A DNA stretch of 64,000 nt from an uncultured Flavobacteriaceae bacterium (GTDB lineage: Bacteria; Bacteroidota; Bacteroidia; Flavobacteriales; Flavobacteriaceae): positions 930,001-994,000 of the forward strand of contig CANMSI010000002.1 in assembly GCA_947500575.1 (NCBI GenBank). The letters are read 5' to 3'. Numbering within the stretch: the stretch's first letter is position 1; the number at the start of each line of letters is the position of its first letter. The position numbers were made by a program, and so were the translations under genes. Below are positions 28,748 through 37,682 of this stretch, piece by piece. The notes beneath the pieces are model-generated. The model was not told where the DNA came from and made no database searches. It worked only from the letters and a program-made list of their open reading frames with translations.

Positions 28748-28841
28748 TTTCAATTTATATGCAATTTTGTCATTTTCCCATTAGGACGTTTTTCTAAATT
28801 AGCCCATCTTTACGAGGATCATTACACAACCAACATTAAAA

Positions 28842-30242
28842 ATGAAAATGAAAAAGTTTCCAAAAGATTTTCTTTGGGGATCTGCGACCTCTAGTTATCA
28901 AATTGAAGGTGCCGCCACCGAAGGAGGAAGAGCATGGAGTATTTGGGATGCCCATGCGCATATTCCTGGGAGAACTGCTAATAATGAAAATGGAGATATT
29001 GCCTGCGATCACTACCACAAATACAAAGAAGATGTGCAGTTAATGGCAGATTTAGGAATTAAGTCGTATCGATTCTCTATTTCTTGGAGTCGAATACAAC
29101 CAGATGGCCAAGGAGCGGTAAATGAAGAAGGGATAAGCTTCTATTCTAATCTAATAGACGAATTGCTAAAGCACAATATAACGCCTTGGATAACCCTTTA
29201 TCATTGGGATTTACCATTGGCGTTACACACAGAGAAAGACGGTTGGTTGAATCCAGAAATTGCAGACTATTTTCAGAAATATGCCCATATTTGTTTTGAA
29301 CATTTTGGTGATCGTGTAAAGAATTGGATTACCCTAAATGAGGGATGGGTTGTATCCATTCTTGGGTATGCCGAAGGCGTTTTTGCACCAGGGAGAAAAT
29401 CCAAGGATGAACCCTATTTGGTTGCACATCAATTACTAAGATCTCACGGAAAAGCAGTAAAACTATATCGAGAAAAGTTCCAAGAGGTTCAAAAAGGAAG
29501 AATCGGCATTACGAACAACTGCGATTGGAGAGAACCACTTACCAACAAGCCTGAAGATATAGAAGCTGCACAACGATCAATAGAGTTTTTCTTAGGATGG
29601 TTTGCAGATCCCATTTACCTCGGTGACTACCCTGCTTCCATGAGAAAAAGCCTTGGAGATCGCCTACCTAAGTTTACAGAAGAAGATAAGGCTATAATTT
29701 TAGGATCCTCTGATTTTTTTGGTCTTAACCACTACTCTACATTGCTTGCAGAAGATTTTCAAAAAGACGAGCATTTAACTATGAATGTTTATGGCAATGG
29801 CGGTATCTCTGAAGATCAGAATGTAAAGCTAACAACAGATCCTTCATGGAAAAAAACAGCCATGGAATGGCCCATCGTACCATGGGGATTGCAAAAATTA
29901 TTGGAGTGGATTATGAATCGTTATGACAATCCTCCAATCTATATTACAGAAAATGGATGTGCCTTTAACGATACGATGGTCGATGGGAAAATTGAGGATA
30001 GGGAAAGAATTGCGTATTTAGATAGTTATTTATCTGCCTGCCATAAGGCAATAGCGAATGGAGTAAACCTAAAAGGGTACTTTTTATGGTCTTTGATGGA
30101 TAATTTTGAATGGGCTCAAGGCTATTCCAAACGTTTTGGAATTTATTATGTAGATTATAAAAACTTAGAACGAACACCCAAACAATCTGCATATTGGTTT
30201 AAGGAAGTTATTGCGAATAATGGTTTTAAGACTTTCGAATAA
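28842..30242 (+). CDS. GH1 family beta-glucosidase
   Basis: The 466-residue protein is a full-length GH1 TIM barrel without signal peptide, so it is cytoplasmic. FPKDFLWGSATSSYQIEGA opens the barrel, TLNEGW carries the acid/base Glu167 and YITENG the nucleophile Glu370; FEWAQGYSKRFG is at the end. The usual proline after the acid/base Glu (TLNEP) is glycine here. It would cleave beta-glucosides taken up into the cell. GH16 follows 65 bp downstream on the same strand, which suggests joint use of a beta-glucan such as laminarin; that substrate is inference. Confidence 0.93.
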   Translation: MKMKKFPKDFLWGSATSSYQIEGAATEGGRAWSIWDAHAHIPGRTANNENGDIACDHYHKYKEDVQLMADLGIKSYRFSISWSRIQPDGQGAVNEEGISFYSNLIDELLKHNITPWITLYHWDLPLALHTEKDGWLNPEIADYFQKYAHICFEHFGDRVKNWITLNEGWVVSILGYAEGVFAPGRKSKDEPYLVAHQLLRSHGKAVKLYREKFQEVQKGRIGITNNCDWREPLTNKPEDIEAAQRSIEFFLGWFADPIYLGDYPASMRKSLGDRLPKFTEEDKAIILGSSDFFGLNHYSTLLAEDFQKDEHLTMNVYGNGGISEDQNVKLTTDPSWKKTAMEWPIVPWGLQKLLEWIMNRYDNPPIYITENGCAFNDTMVDGKIEDRERIAYLDSYLSACHKAIANGVNLKGYFLWSLMDNFEWAQGYSKRFGIYYVDYKNLERTPKQSAYWFKEVIANNGFKTFE

Positions 30243-30307
30243 AGCGATTGAAATTTGCAAAGAATACTATTCAAAATTATTTTAACTTTATCATTCAAAA
30301 TAATCCT

Positions 30308-31237
30308 ATGAAATACATATTCCTTTTGTTTGCTTTCTTAGTTTTTTTCTTGTCAGGATGCTCTAGTGACAGCAGTTCTGATGACACTCCAGATCCGGCT
30401 CCTATGGAAGACCCAATGTCTGGGGACCCCATGGATCCAATGGATCCCGAGTTGCCAACGGTAGACAATACGGGTTTTGATCTTACTGCACAAGATACCG
30501 AGGGATGGGAAATGATTTGGGAAGATAATTTTGACACCAATTTATCCCAATGGAATGTATGGAATAGTGGTGCATTTAACAATGAACTTCAGTTTTATCA
30601 GTCGAGCAATCTTTTTGTAGAGGATGGTTTTCTTTTTATTGAACAAGCAAGAGAGGACGCCTTTGGCGCTACCAATCCTTTTGACAGCACTAATAAAAAT
30701 TTTGCCTTTACCAGTGGTCGTATTGAAACAAAAGAAGTATACGGACCCGTGAAACAAGAAGGTACATTGCGTATTTCTGCAAGATTAAAATTACCTGCAG
30801 GTGAAGGCCTATGGCCTGCCTTCTGGAGCTATGGTGACCCATGGCCTACCCAAGGAGAAATAGACATTGTAGAGTTTAGAGGAGGTAATACAGACGAGTA
30901 TATTACCAATTTCTTTTATGGAAATGAAGTCAACATACCACTAACCAATAACACAACAGGAGTCCATCAAGTAGGAGTAGATCTCACGGAAGAGTTTCAT
31001 GTTTTCGAAGTAGAATGGTCTCAATTTAGTCTGGTGATGCGTTTTGATGGGGAAATAATTCGCACCATAACGAATGCAGATTCGCAATATGTGGATGACT
31101 TATTTAATAAAACTGAGCAAATTGTTCTTAACCTTGCTGTGGGTGGAAATTTCTTTAATGGAATGGCACTGAATGAAAATGAAATACCTGACCAATCCTA
31201 TCTTATTGTTGATTGGGTAAAAGTGTTTAAACAGTAA
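30308..31237 (+). CDS. GH16 family endo-beta-glucanase lipoprotein, probably surface-exposed
   Basis: The start is ATG 30308, which gives the lipoprotein signal YIFLLFAFLVFFLSGC with Cys18; an open TTG at 30248 would place 20 extra residues before it. After the cysteine comes SSDSSSDDTPDPAP and an acidic Pro/Met-rich linker, an acidic tail of the kind that sends lipoproteins to the cell surface in Bacteroidota. The GH16 domain (~60-309) has GEIDIVEF at 183-190 with nucleophile Glu184, Asp186 and acid/base Glu189. LWPAFWSYG fits beta-1,3/1,4-glucan or laminarin-active members. The stop directly abuts the stop of the convergent M20-type gene. Confidence 0.88.
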   Translation: MKYIFLLFAFLVFFLSGCSSDSSSDDTPDPAPMEDPMSGDPMDPMDPELPTVDNTGFDLTAQDTEGWEMIWEDNFDTNLSQWNVWNSGAFNNELQFYQSSNLFVEDGFLFIEQAREDAFGATNPFDSTNKNFAFTSGRIETKEVYGPVKQEGTLRISARLKLPAGEGLWPAFWSYGDPWPTQGEIDIVEFRGGNTDEYITNFFYGNEVNIPLTNNTTGVHQVGVDLTEEFHVFEVEWSQFSLVMRFDGEIIRTITNADSQYVDDLFNKTEQIVLNLAVGGNFFNGMALNENEIPDQSYLIVDWVKVFKQ

Positions 31238-32536
31238 TCAGTTTAGTTCTCCATCAAGCTTTAAAATAGTGTGCAGAAGCACATTAGTGCCGTTTGCCAT
31301 ATCTATTGCCGAAGTAAATTCTTTGGGAGAATGACTTATACCTCCTTTGCTAGGTACAAAAATCATCCCGGCGGGTGTTATAAGTGCCATATCTTGGGCA
31401 TCATGACCCGCTCCACTGGGCATATACTTGTATGAAAAATCTAATTCTTTTGCGGTGGCTTCAATTGCTTTTTGAATAGATGGTGCTGTCAATGCTGGTT
31501 TTGCAGTAGCATCTATTGGACTAAATGACACTTGTACTTTCCCTTCTTTGGCAATTTGCTCTCCACGCACTTTTATATCTTTAAATAATTGACTAATTTT
31601 TTCTGAAGACAAATCTCGGATTTCCAAGCTTAGAATCACTTCACCTGGAATTACATTTGGAGCCCCTGGCTTTGCCATTATTCTCCCAACGGTACCCACA
31701 TGCTTACCTTCGTAACCAAGAACTACTTCATTTACTGCAATTACAAATTTAGAGGCAGCCAAAAGCGCATCTTGTCGCATATCCATGGGAGTAGTTCCAG
31801 CATGATTGGCAAAACCATTAAAAGTAACGTTCCACCACTTTATTCCCACAATGCCTTCTACCACGCCAATATCAACTCCTTCATTGTAGAGAGTTCCGCC
31901 TTGTTCTATGTGCAGTTCTAGAAAAGCAGCTAATTCATCCTCGGTGCGGGCAACCTGAGAAATCTTATCAGGATCTCCCCCAATTCGACTCACTCCTTCT
32001 CTTACGGAATAACCCGTACTATTTTGCACCTCTAAAGCGGTATCATTAATAGCTCCTGCCATAGCCCTACTTCCAAAAACGCCACCTTCCTCATCCGAAA
32101 AAATAATCACCTCTAAGGGATGTATGGTTGTAATATTAGCATCATTTAAACTTTCAATCACTTCAATTGCCCCCATAGAACCAACACAACCATCGTAATT
32201 CCCACCATTGGGAACCATATCTATATGAGAACCAAAAGCAATGGGTTTCTTTGAAGCATCTTTCCCAGCTCTTTTGCCAATAATATTACCTGCAAAATCT
32301 ATATGAACGGTTAAACCAGCATTTTTCATTAAGTCTATCACATATGCCCTACCTGCAAGATCGGCATCGCTATAGGCCACCCGGTTAGTTACGCCTTGAT
32401 CATCTTGACCATAGGTAGCAAGTGTTAAAATATGATTTTCTAGACGATCTTTATTTACTCGCACAGCCGCATTTTGAGCAAGAGACGTTTGAAAACACAA
32501 GAATGAGAACAGGAGTACGCTGATTCGTAAAAACAT
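31238..32536 (-). CDS. Secreted M20/N-carbamoylase-type zinc amidohydrolase
   Basis: The 432-residue protein has a signal peptide (FLRISVLLFSFLCFQTSLAQ) and the hydantoinase/carbamoylase family layout: GSHIDMVPNGGNYDGCVG (metal ligands His and Asp), FSDEEGGVFGSRAMAG, LELHIEQGGTLYNEG and GHDAQDMA near the end. Relatives hydrolyse N-carbamoyl-amino acids, beta-ureidopropionate or allantoate in the cytoplasm; the exported location is unusual. It lies 31 bp after the TIM-barrel gene and appears to be last in the GMC oxidoreductase operon. The true substrate cannot be told from sequence. Confidence 0.82.
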   Translation of the reverse strand: MFLRISVLLFSFLCFQTSLAQNAAVRVNKDRLENHILTLATYGQDDQGVTNRVAYSDADLAGRAYVIDLMKNAGLTVHIDFAGNIIGKRAGKDASKKPIAFGSHIDMVPNGGNYDGCVGSMGAIEVIESLNDANITTIHPLEVIIFSDEEGGVFGSRAMAGAINDTALEVQNSTGYSVREGVSRIGGDPDKISQVARTEDELAAFLELHIEQGGTLYNEGVDIGVVEGIVGIKWWNVTFNGFANHAGTTPMDMRQDALLAASKFVIAVNEVVLGYEGKHVGTVGRIMAKPGAPNVIPGEVILSLEIRDLSSEKISQLFKDIKVRGEQIAKEGKVQVSFSPIDATAKPALTAPSIQKAIEATAKELDFSYKYMPSGAGHDAQDMALITPAGMIFVPSKGGISHSPKEFTSAIDMANGTNVLLHTILKLDGELN

Positions 32537-32567
32537 AGTTGGTGGTTGTAATTTTATAGATGTCGGT

Positions 32568-33413
32568 TTATTCTGCTTGTAAACTATTCAAAAATTTTAA
32601 ACTTTGGGGTATTTGAGATACCGAACTATCAGATTCGTCTTCTATAAACATGTATTTAATTCCAAGTTCTTTTCCTCTTTTTACAAGCGCCGCAATATCA
32701 ATAGTTCCGGTTCCTAAAATAACATTGGTATTTACATCGGAATGTCCCGTATTATCTCCTTTTACTCCCTCTGCCATATCTTTTAAATGCATTAATACAA
32801 ATTTTTTGGGATATTTATTCAATAAGTCCATAGGGTCTGCTCCCCCATGTTTTATCCAATACACATCCATTTCAAAGGCAAAATTTCTGGCATTCTCCAC
32901 CATATAATCAAACAGTGTTCCTTCCTTAAACGATCTAAACTCATAACCATGAGGATGATAAACAAAGGTAATTCCCGCTGCCTTCAAAAAAGCACCTGCT
33001 TTATTAAATACCGCTACCGCATTGAAAGTGTCTTCAAAGCTAAAGTCATCTCCTTTATGCGGAATCCATGCGCACATTACATAGCTAGCACCATAGGCCT
33101 TTGCTTTTTCGATAACCATTTTAGGTATATCTCTTAATTCTTCATAAGAAGCACCAATACTTACCACATTTAAATCATTCTTCTTTAGTAATGTTTTAAA
33201 CTCTTCCAAGGGCATTCCATAAGAATCTCCTCCTTCTATCTCCGTAATTCCACAATCCTTAATAAACTTTAATGTTCCCGGAATATCGTCTTTAAATTGA
33301 TTCCTTAAACTATACAATTGAAGGCCAAACTCCTGCGCATGGGTAAGTTTTGGAAACATTCCTAACAAAAATACAAGTACTAAAAGCACTTGTATTTGAT
33401 TTCTTTTTTTCAT
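32568..33413 (-). CDS. Exported sugar phosphate isomerase/epimerase-like TIM-barrel protein
   Basis: The 281-residue protein has a signal peptide (NQIQVLLVLVFLLGMFPKLTHAQ) and an AP_endonuc_2/xylose isomerase-like barrel: FGLQLYSLRNQ at the first strand, TEIEGGDSYGMPLEEF, YHPHGYEF, EMDVYWIKHGGADPMDLL and FVLMHLKDMAEG, with His/Glu/Asp positioned to bind a metal. Since it is exported, a phosphorylated sugar is unlikely as substrate; 3-keto-glycoside hydratases or epimerases of this fold are a reasonable model. It lies 12 bp after the small subunit of the GMC oxidoreductase. Confidence 0.82.
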   Translation of the reverse strand: MKKRNQIQVLLVLVFLLGMFPKLTHAQEFGLQLYSLRNQFKDDIPGTLKFIKDCGITEIEGGDSYGMPLEEFKTLLKKNDLNVVSIGASYEELRDIPKMVIEKAKAYGASYVMCAWIPHKGDDFSFEDTFNAVAVFNKAGAFLKAAGITFVYHPHGYEFRSFKEGTLFDYMVENARNFAFEMDVYWIKHGGADPMDLLNKYPKKFVLMHLKDMAEGVKGDNTGHSDVNTNVILGTGTIDIAALVKRGKELGIKYMFIEDESDSSVSQIPQSLKFLNSLQAE

Positions 33414-33425
33414 TTTGTTTTAAAT

Positions 33426-34142
33426 TTAAGTCAACAAATTTCCTTTATCATCCCATTCGGCAATAGTAGATCTGGTACTTTGATCAATACATTTAGCGAG
33501 CCATTCCTCTTCATAAGACACACCATGTTGGGCCAAAACCTCCTCTGGCACACCATCCCAAACATTAGGCATATTTCCTTTATACCCTAAATCTTCAATA
33601 CCCATTTTGGAAGTATAATATCCGGTAAGGGTTAAATTTCTCATCAGTGTAAAAAACTGGACCTCTAAAGGTTGTTCATTTCCAGGAATATCTATATCGG
33701 GATATGCAATGGTGTCCAAAATTTGTTTTTGCTGCGCTTGGGTAGAAGCCGCGAAGCCAGTGTTAAATTCCGTATTACATTTATGATCCAACCACATAAG
33801 CCCTCCTCTCAGGGTAATTTGCAATTCAGGAATATCTTTGGCCATGAATTCAATAAAATCTGGAACTTCAGCATCTGTAGCGCTTCCAAAATTCTCATTG
33901 GCCGGTAAAATTAAATCGCATAAAACTGCTACCGTAGTTAATTCGTGTTCATTAAAAAACTGCTCTGCGTTCAGTTGGGCAATCAGTTCTTTTTCTTCCG
34001 GAGTTCTTCCAAAATGATGTTCCGCTTTCGCTAAAATTTCATCATCAACTTCCTTTTCACCATTTGGGTTACAACCATTAAGAGCCAATCCTCCTGCAAC
34101 CGATCCTAAAATAATTGATCGTATACTTTCTCTCCTATCCAT
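33426..34142 (-). CDS. Gluconate 2-dehydrogenase subunit 3-family protein
   Basis: The 238-residue protein starts with DRRESIRSIILGSVAGGLALNGC, a twin-arginine-like signal with a possible lipobox cysteine at ~24. The rest fits the gluconate_2-dh3 family, with TTVAVLCDLILPANENFGSATDAEVPDFIEF and later GYYTSKMGIEDLGYKGN. These small subunits bind and co-export the FAD-containing GMC subunit (hitch-hiker through Tat) and help membrane attachment. It is 3 bp after the GMC gene and 12 bp before the TIM-barrel gene, so the three are one transcription unit. Confidence 0.85.
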   Translation of the reverse strand: MDRRESIRSIILGSVAGGLALNGCNPNGEKEVDDEILAKAEHHFGRTPEEKELIAQLNAEQFFNEHELTTVAVLCDLILPANENFGSATDAEVPDFIEFMAKDIPELQITLRGGLMWLDHKCNTEFNTGFAASTQAQQKQILDTIAYPDIDIPGNEQPLEVQFFTLMRNLTLTGYYTSKMGIEDLGYKGNMPNVWDGVPEEVLAQHGVSYEEEWLAKCIDQSTRSTIAEWDDKGNLLT

Positions 34143-34145
34143 ATG

Positions 34146-35864
34146 CTAGATATTTTGTTGTTTTACTTGTTCCACAATATAATCACAGGTGCGCCATGAA
34201 AGGGCTAAAATAGTCCATGTAGGGTTTTTATCAGCTTGAGAAACAAAGGGACCAGCATCTACGATAAAAACATTATTTACATCATGCAACTGTTGAAATT
34301 TATTTACCACAGAAGTCTGTTTATTATCTCCCATCCTCGTTGTGCCTACTTCATGAATAATCCTTCCAGGGTTTAATAACCCATAATCTTGTTCTTTGGT
34401 AGGTGCCTCTTGCAACATAGTACCTCCCATATTATGAGCTATTTCTTCAAAAGTAGTATTCATATGTTTTGCTTGCTTTCGCTCGTAGTCAGACCATTTG
34501 TAATGAAATCTCAATACTGGGATACCAAACTCATCTACCTTTGTTGGATCTATTTCACAATAGTTATCTTTCATAGCCACAGATTCACCTCGACCACTCA
34601 TTCCTATGACCGATCCATAATACTTTTTCACATCTGCTCTAAGGCTATTTCCATACCCTCCAACTTTAAGGCCAAAAAACTGATTGAGATCATTCGGATT
34701 AAAGCCAAAACCATAGCTAGGCATTCCAATCCCTCCCCACATTTCTATATGATAACCTCGTGGAAAATCGAGTTTTTTATTATCCAACCACCAAGGAGAA
34801 TATACATGCAACCCCCCTACACCATCTTCATTATATGTTTTCCGATTCATTAAATCGGGAATAAAGCAAGATCTGCTTGCACCGGTAGAATCATGTAGAT
34901 ATTTTCCAACAATATCACTACTGTTTCCTAGCCCATTAGGGTGCTGCTTGCTTTTGGAATTCAAAAGAATTCGCGCAGAGCTACAAGCCGAAGCAGCTAG
35001 CACTACAATTTTACCCTTGAGCTTATATTCCTTTCGGTCTTCTTTGTTGATATAAGATACACCTGTAGCCTTTCCTTCTTCATTAGTAGTAACCTCTCTT
35101 ACCATGGCATTCACAAACAAATCTACTTGTCCCCCATTCTTTTGGGCGGGGAAAATAAGACAGGTTCCTGAGGAGAAATCGGCATGAACCTCACAACCTC
35201 TGGAGCACTGCCCGCAATAAAAACAAACACCTCTATCTTTGTTTATTTTCTTCGTCAGCATGGACATCCTTGAGGGAATCACCGTTACATTGGATTTGCG
35301 CGCACCTTTGATATAAAAAAGTTCATGCAATCTTGGCTTTGGCGGAGGTAAAAAGTACCCATCTGGATCATTGGGTAAGCCTTCATTGGTTCCAAAAACT
35401 CCAATAAGTTTATCTACCTTATCATAATATGGTTTTACATCTTCGTATCCAATTGGCCAATTCTCTCCCAGACCATCCTCATCTTTATGTTTAAAATCTT
35501 TTGGTCCAAAACGCAAAGAAATACGCCCCCAATGATTGGTTCTTCCGCCAAGCATGCGAGATCGGAACCAATCGAATTTGGTACCATTTTTTCGTGTATA
35601 CGGCTCTCCTTCTATATCCCAGCCTCCATAGGCACTGTCAAAATCTCCAAAAGCCCTTACTGTACTGGCGCCCCTTCTAGGAGATTCATAAGGCCATTTC
35701 AATTGTGTTTTCTGTTCTGCATTTTTAGGATCAAAATGAGGCCCAGCTTCCACTACCGCTACCTTTAAACCGGCTTCAGATAGAATTTTAGTCGCCATTC
35801 CACCTCCTGCACCAGATCCAACAATGATCACATCATACAGGGTTGAGGATTCAATTATTTGCAT
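34146..35864 (-). CDS. GMC-family FAD-dependent sugar oxidoreductase
   Basis: The 572-residue protein has the FAD-binding motif VIIVGSGAGGGMATKIL (~14-30), a second FAD site with NHWGRISLRFGP, a cysteine-rich insert CFYCGQCSRGCEVHADF that resembles an Fe-S-binding loop, and the C-terminal HEVGTTRMGDN with the active-site His plus NPTWTILAL. It has no signal of its own, consistent with piggyback export by the subunit 3 partner. Relatives include glucoside 3-dehydrogenase and gluconate dehydrogenase large subunits that oxidise sugars in the periplasm and pass electrons to a cytochrome. No cytochrome gene is adjacent. It leads a four-gene operon. Confidence 0.87.
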   Translation of the reverse strand: MQIIESSTLYDVIIVGSGAGGGMATKILSEAGLKVAVVEAGPHFDPKNAEQKTQLKWPYESPRRGASTVRAFGDFDSAYGGWDIEGEPYTRKNGTKFDWFRSRMLGGRTNHWGRISLRFGPKDFKHKDEDGLGENWPIGYEDVKPYYDKVDKLIGVFGTNEGLPNDPDGYFLPPPKPRLHELFYIKGARKSNVTVIPSRMSMLTKKINKDRGVCFYCGQCSRGCEVHADFSSGTCLIFPAQKNGGQVDLFVNAMVREVTTNEEGKATGVSYINKEDRKEYKLKGKIVVLAASACSSARILLNSKSKQHPNGLGNSSDIVGKYLHDSTGASRSCFIPDLMNRKTYNEDGVGGLHVYSPWWLDNKKLDFPRGYHIEMWGGIGMPSYGFGFNPNDLNQFFGLKVGGYGNSLRADVKKYYGSVIGMSGRGESVAMKDNYCEIDPTKVDEFGIPVLRFHYKWSDYERKQAKHMNTTFEEIAHNMGGTMLQEAPTKEQDYGLLNPGRIIHEVGTTRMGDNKQTSVVNKFQQLHDVNNVFIVDAGPFVSQADKNPTWTILALSWRTCDYIVEQVKQQNI

Positions 35865-36021
35865 ATATTACTTTTGAGTTGGTTTTTACTATTTAAAATA
35901 ACGCATATTAAATTACACTTTTTCTCTGAATAAGGATAATACATCTATTTAATTTGGAAGATGACGCTAAGTATCTGATAAAATATGATGAATACAAACT
36001 GCTTATCTCTCTTTAGGATTA

Positions 36022-36900
36022 TCACAACACTCGTTTGATTCCTGAAAAATCTTGTCTAAAACGAGTTGGTGTTTGTCCTTTATTTTTTAAAAAGACTCTA
36101 TTGAAATTAGCAATGCTATTAAAACCGCACATGAATGCAATTTCTGATACACTCAGGTCTTTTTCAATTAACAACCTAGAAGCATTGCTAATCCGAACAT
36201 CATTTAAATATTCTACAAAGGTTTTCCCAGCCCTTCTTTTAATAAAGCGATTAAAAGACACATTACTCATGTTAACCAAATTTGAAACTTCCCCTAAGGT
36301 TATTTTAGATGCATAGTTCTTTTGAACATAATCATAGAACAACTTGATTTTATCATCATTCTCGAAATTTTCCGGATTCATGGTAGCTGTAGATAACATG
36401 TTTTGATTTCTAGAAATAGCTAAATCATACAGAATGGAGAGTAGTTCCATAAAATAATCCATCCCATCAAGTTTGGAAACTTTAAGAATTCTAGGGGCTA
36501 CATTTTCAATAGCGCTTTTGGAAAAAGAAATTCCATGCGCAGCCCTACCAAACATATCCTTTAAAGGCTTCATAATACTTCTTCTTAAAAAAGAGTCCGC
36601 AAAAAGATCTTTATTAAACTGAATGGTAATTTCTCGTATGTTTTTTTGAGTACAATTATGTTGTTCCCAAATATGATACATATTGGGCCCTATTAAAACC
36701 AATTCCAAATCATCGATTTCCTCCATACTATCGCCAATGATCCTACGTACTCCCTTTCCTCCAGAGATAAAATTCAATTCAAACTCTGGATGATAATGTA
36801 CTGGATAACTAAAATAATCTTTGGTCTTATCTAAAACTAAAAAACTATCCTCAGGAGACAAAGAGATAATTTCCCGATGCATTTTCTTTAAAATATCCAA
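36022..36900 (-). CDS. AraC-family transcriptional regulator with cupin sensor domain
   Basis: The 292-residue protein has an N-terminal cupin-like ligand domain (FSYPVHYHPEFELNFISGG) and two C-terminal HTH units: ITLGEVSNLVNMSNVSFNRFIKRR (~195-220) and VSEIAFMCGFNSIANFNRVFLKNKGQTP (~247-276). The start is TTG at 36900 because the residues D-I-L-K-K-M-H-R-E fit the conserved N-terminus of this family; an ATG at 36882 is the alternative. It stands alone between the GMC operon and the SusC gene, divergent from the latter, and is the natural candidate regulator of one or both. The sugar it senses is not known. Confidence 0.85.
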   Translation of the reverse strand: MDILKKMHREIISLSPEDSFLVLDKTKDYFSYPVHYHPEFELNFISGGKGVRRIIGDSMEEIDDLELVLIGPNMYHIWEQHNCTQKNIREITIQFNKDLFADSFLRRSIMKPLKDMFGRAAHGISFSKSAIENVAPRILKVSKLDGMDYFMELLSILYDLAISRNQNMLSTATMNPENFENDDKIKLFYDYVQKNYASKITLGEVSNLVNMSNVSFNRFIKRRAGKTFVEYLNDVRISNASRLLIEKDLSVSEIAFMCGFNSIANFNRVFLKNKGQTPTRFRQDFSGIKRVL

Positions 36901-37682
36901 AACAGCTACCTATTCGTTAAAATTATTCATTTATATGACAAAATAATATCACTTCAATATTAGCCAATATATTGGATTTATTATAATTTTAAATAAAAAT
37001 ACTTATTAGTTTTTATCAAAAATTTAATGATTTTCTAAAAAAATCACACAATTCTTAAATTTCAATTACAAGGAAGCATCTGTTTGAATCAAAAATACAT
37101 ATGTATGCAAAGAAATAATTAGGAAGAAGGTAGTTTCGATATGATAAACTATTCATTTAATCAAGCCCAGATTTAGTTCCTTTATACCAATGCTGATAAT
37201 TAGCCTTCTTTGGTGAGATTACACTTGTTAAAATGATTTGTATGTAGCTCACAAAACAGAAAAATCCTTCCCTGAATTACGCTCAAACAGAGCGACTTTT
37301 CATTCATATATTTCCATTCACACGAACTTATAAAATTGCAATAACTAATAGGCAAATGCCCCATAAACAAAAGTCTTAAAGCCGACTTAAGACAGGTAAT
37401 CTCATTAACGAAAAGTTAGTGTGAGTCAGTAGTTAACTAAATTAAGTATTCCGCAATTTTTAGCATCAAAAAATAAAGATAAAACAAATTGTAGAACTCA
37501 TAGGTTTAAATATCGCAATGAACCTTACTTTAAATATGTGATAACAAAATGACAAAATAGTGGAAGCCATAAATGTACAATTCACATAATTTTAATATAA
37601 ATAAATTAACTTAGCATAATTTTAACACTTTTGTTTAATAATTCTAAACAAACGAACACTTTTATTAAACTAACTAATAACA
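36901..37682 (+). other. 782-bp non-coding region between araC-type gene and susC
   Basis: No open frame of note is present. Visible structure: a perfect 12-bp palindrome CCAATATATTGG at 36965-36976 upstream of the regulator; a CGCTC/GAGCG hairpin at 37280-37294; a 7-bp inverted repeat GTCTTAA/TTAAGAC at 37373-37379 and 37387-37393; and the 11-bp direct repeat CATAATTTTAA at 37585-37595 and 37615-37625, 30 bp apart. No exact TAnnTTTG -7 element is found near susC, so its promoter is probably activator-dependent. The region is the likely control centre of the SusC/SusD operon. Confidence 0.6.
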
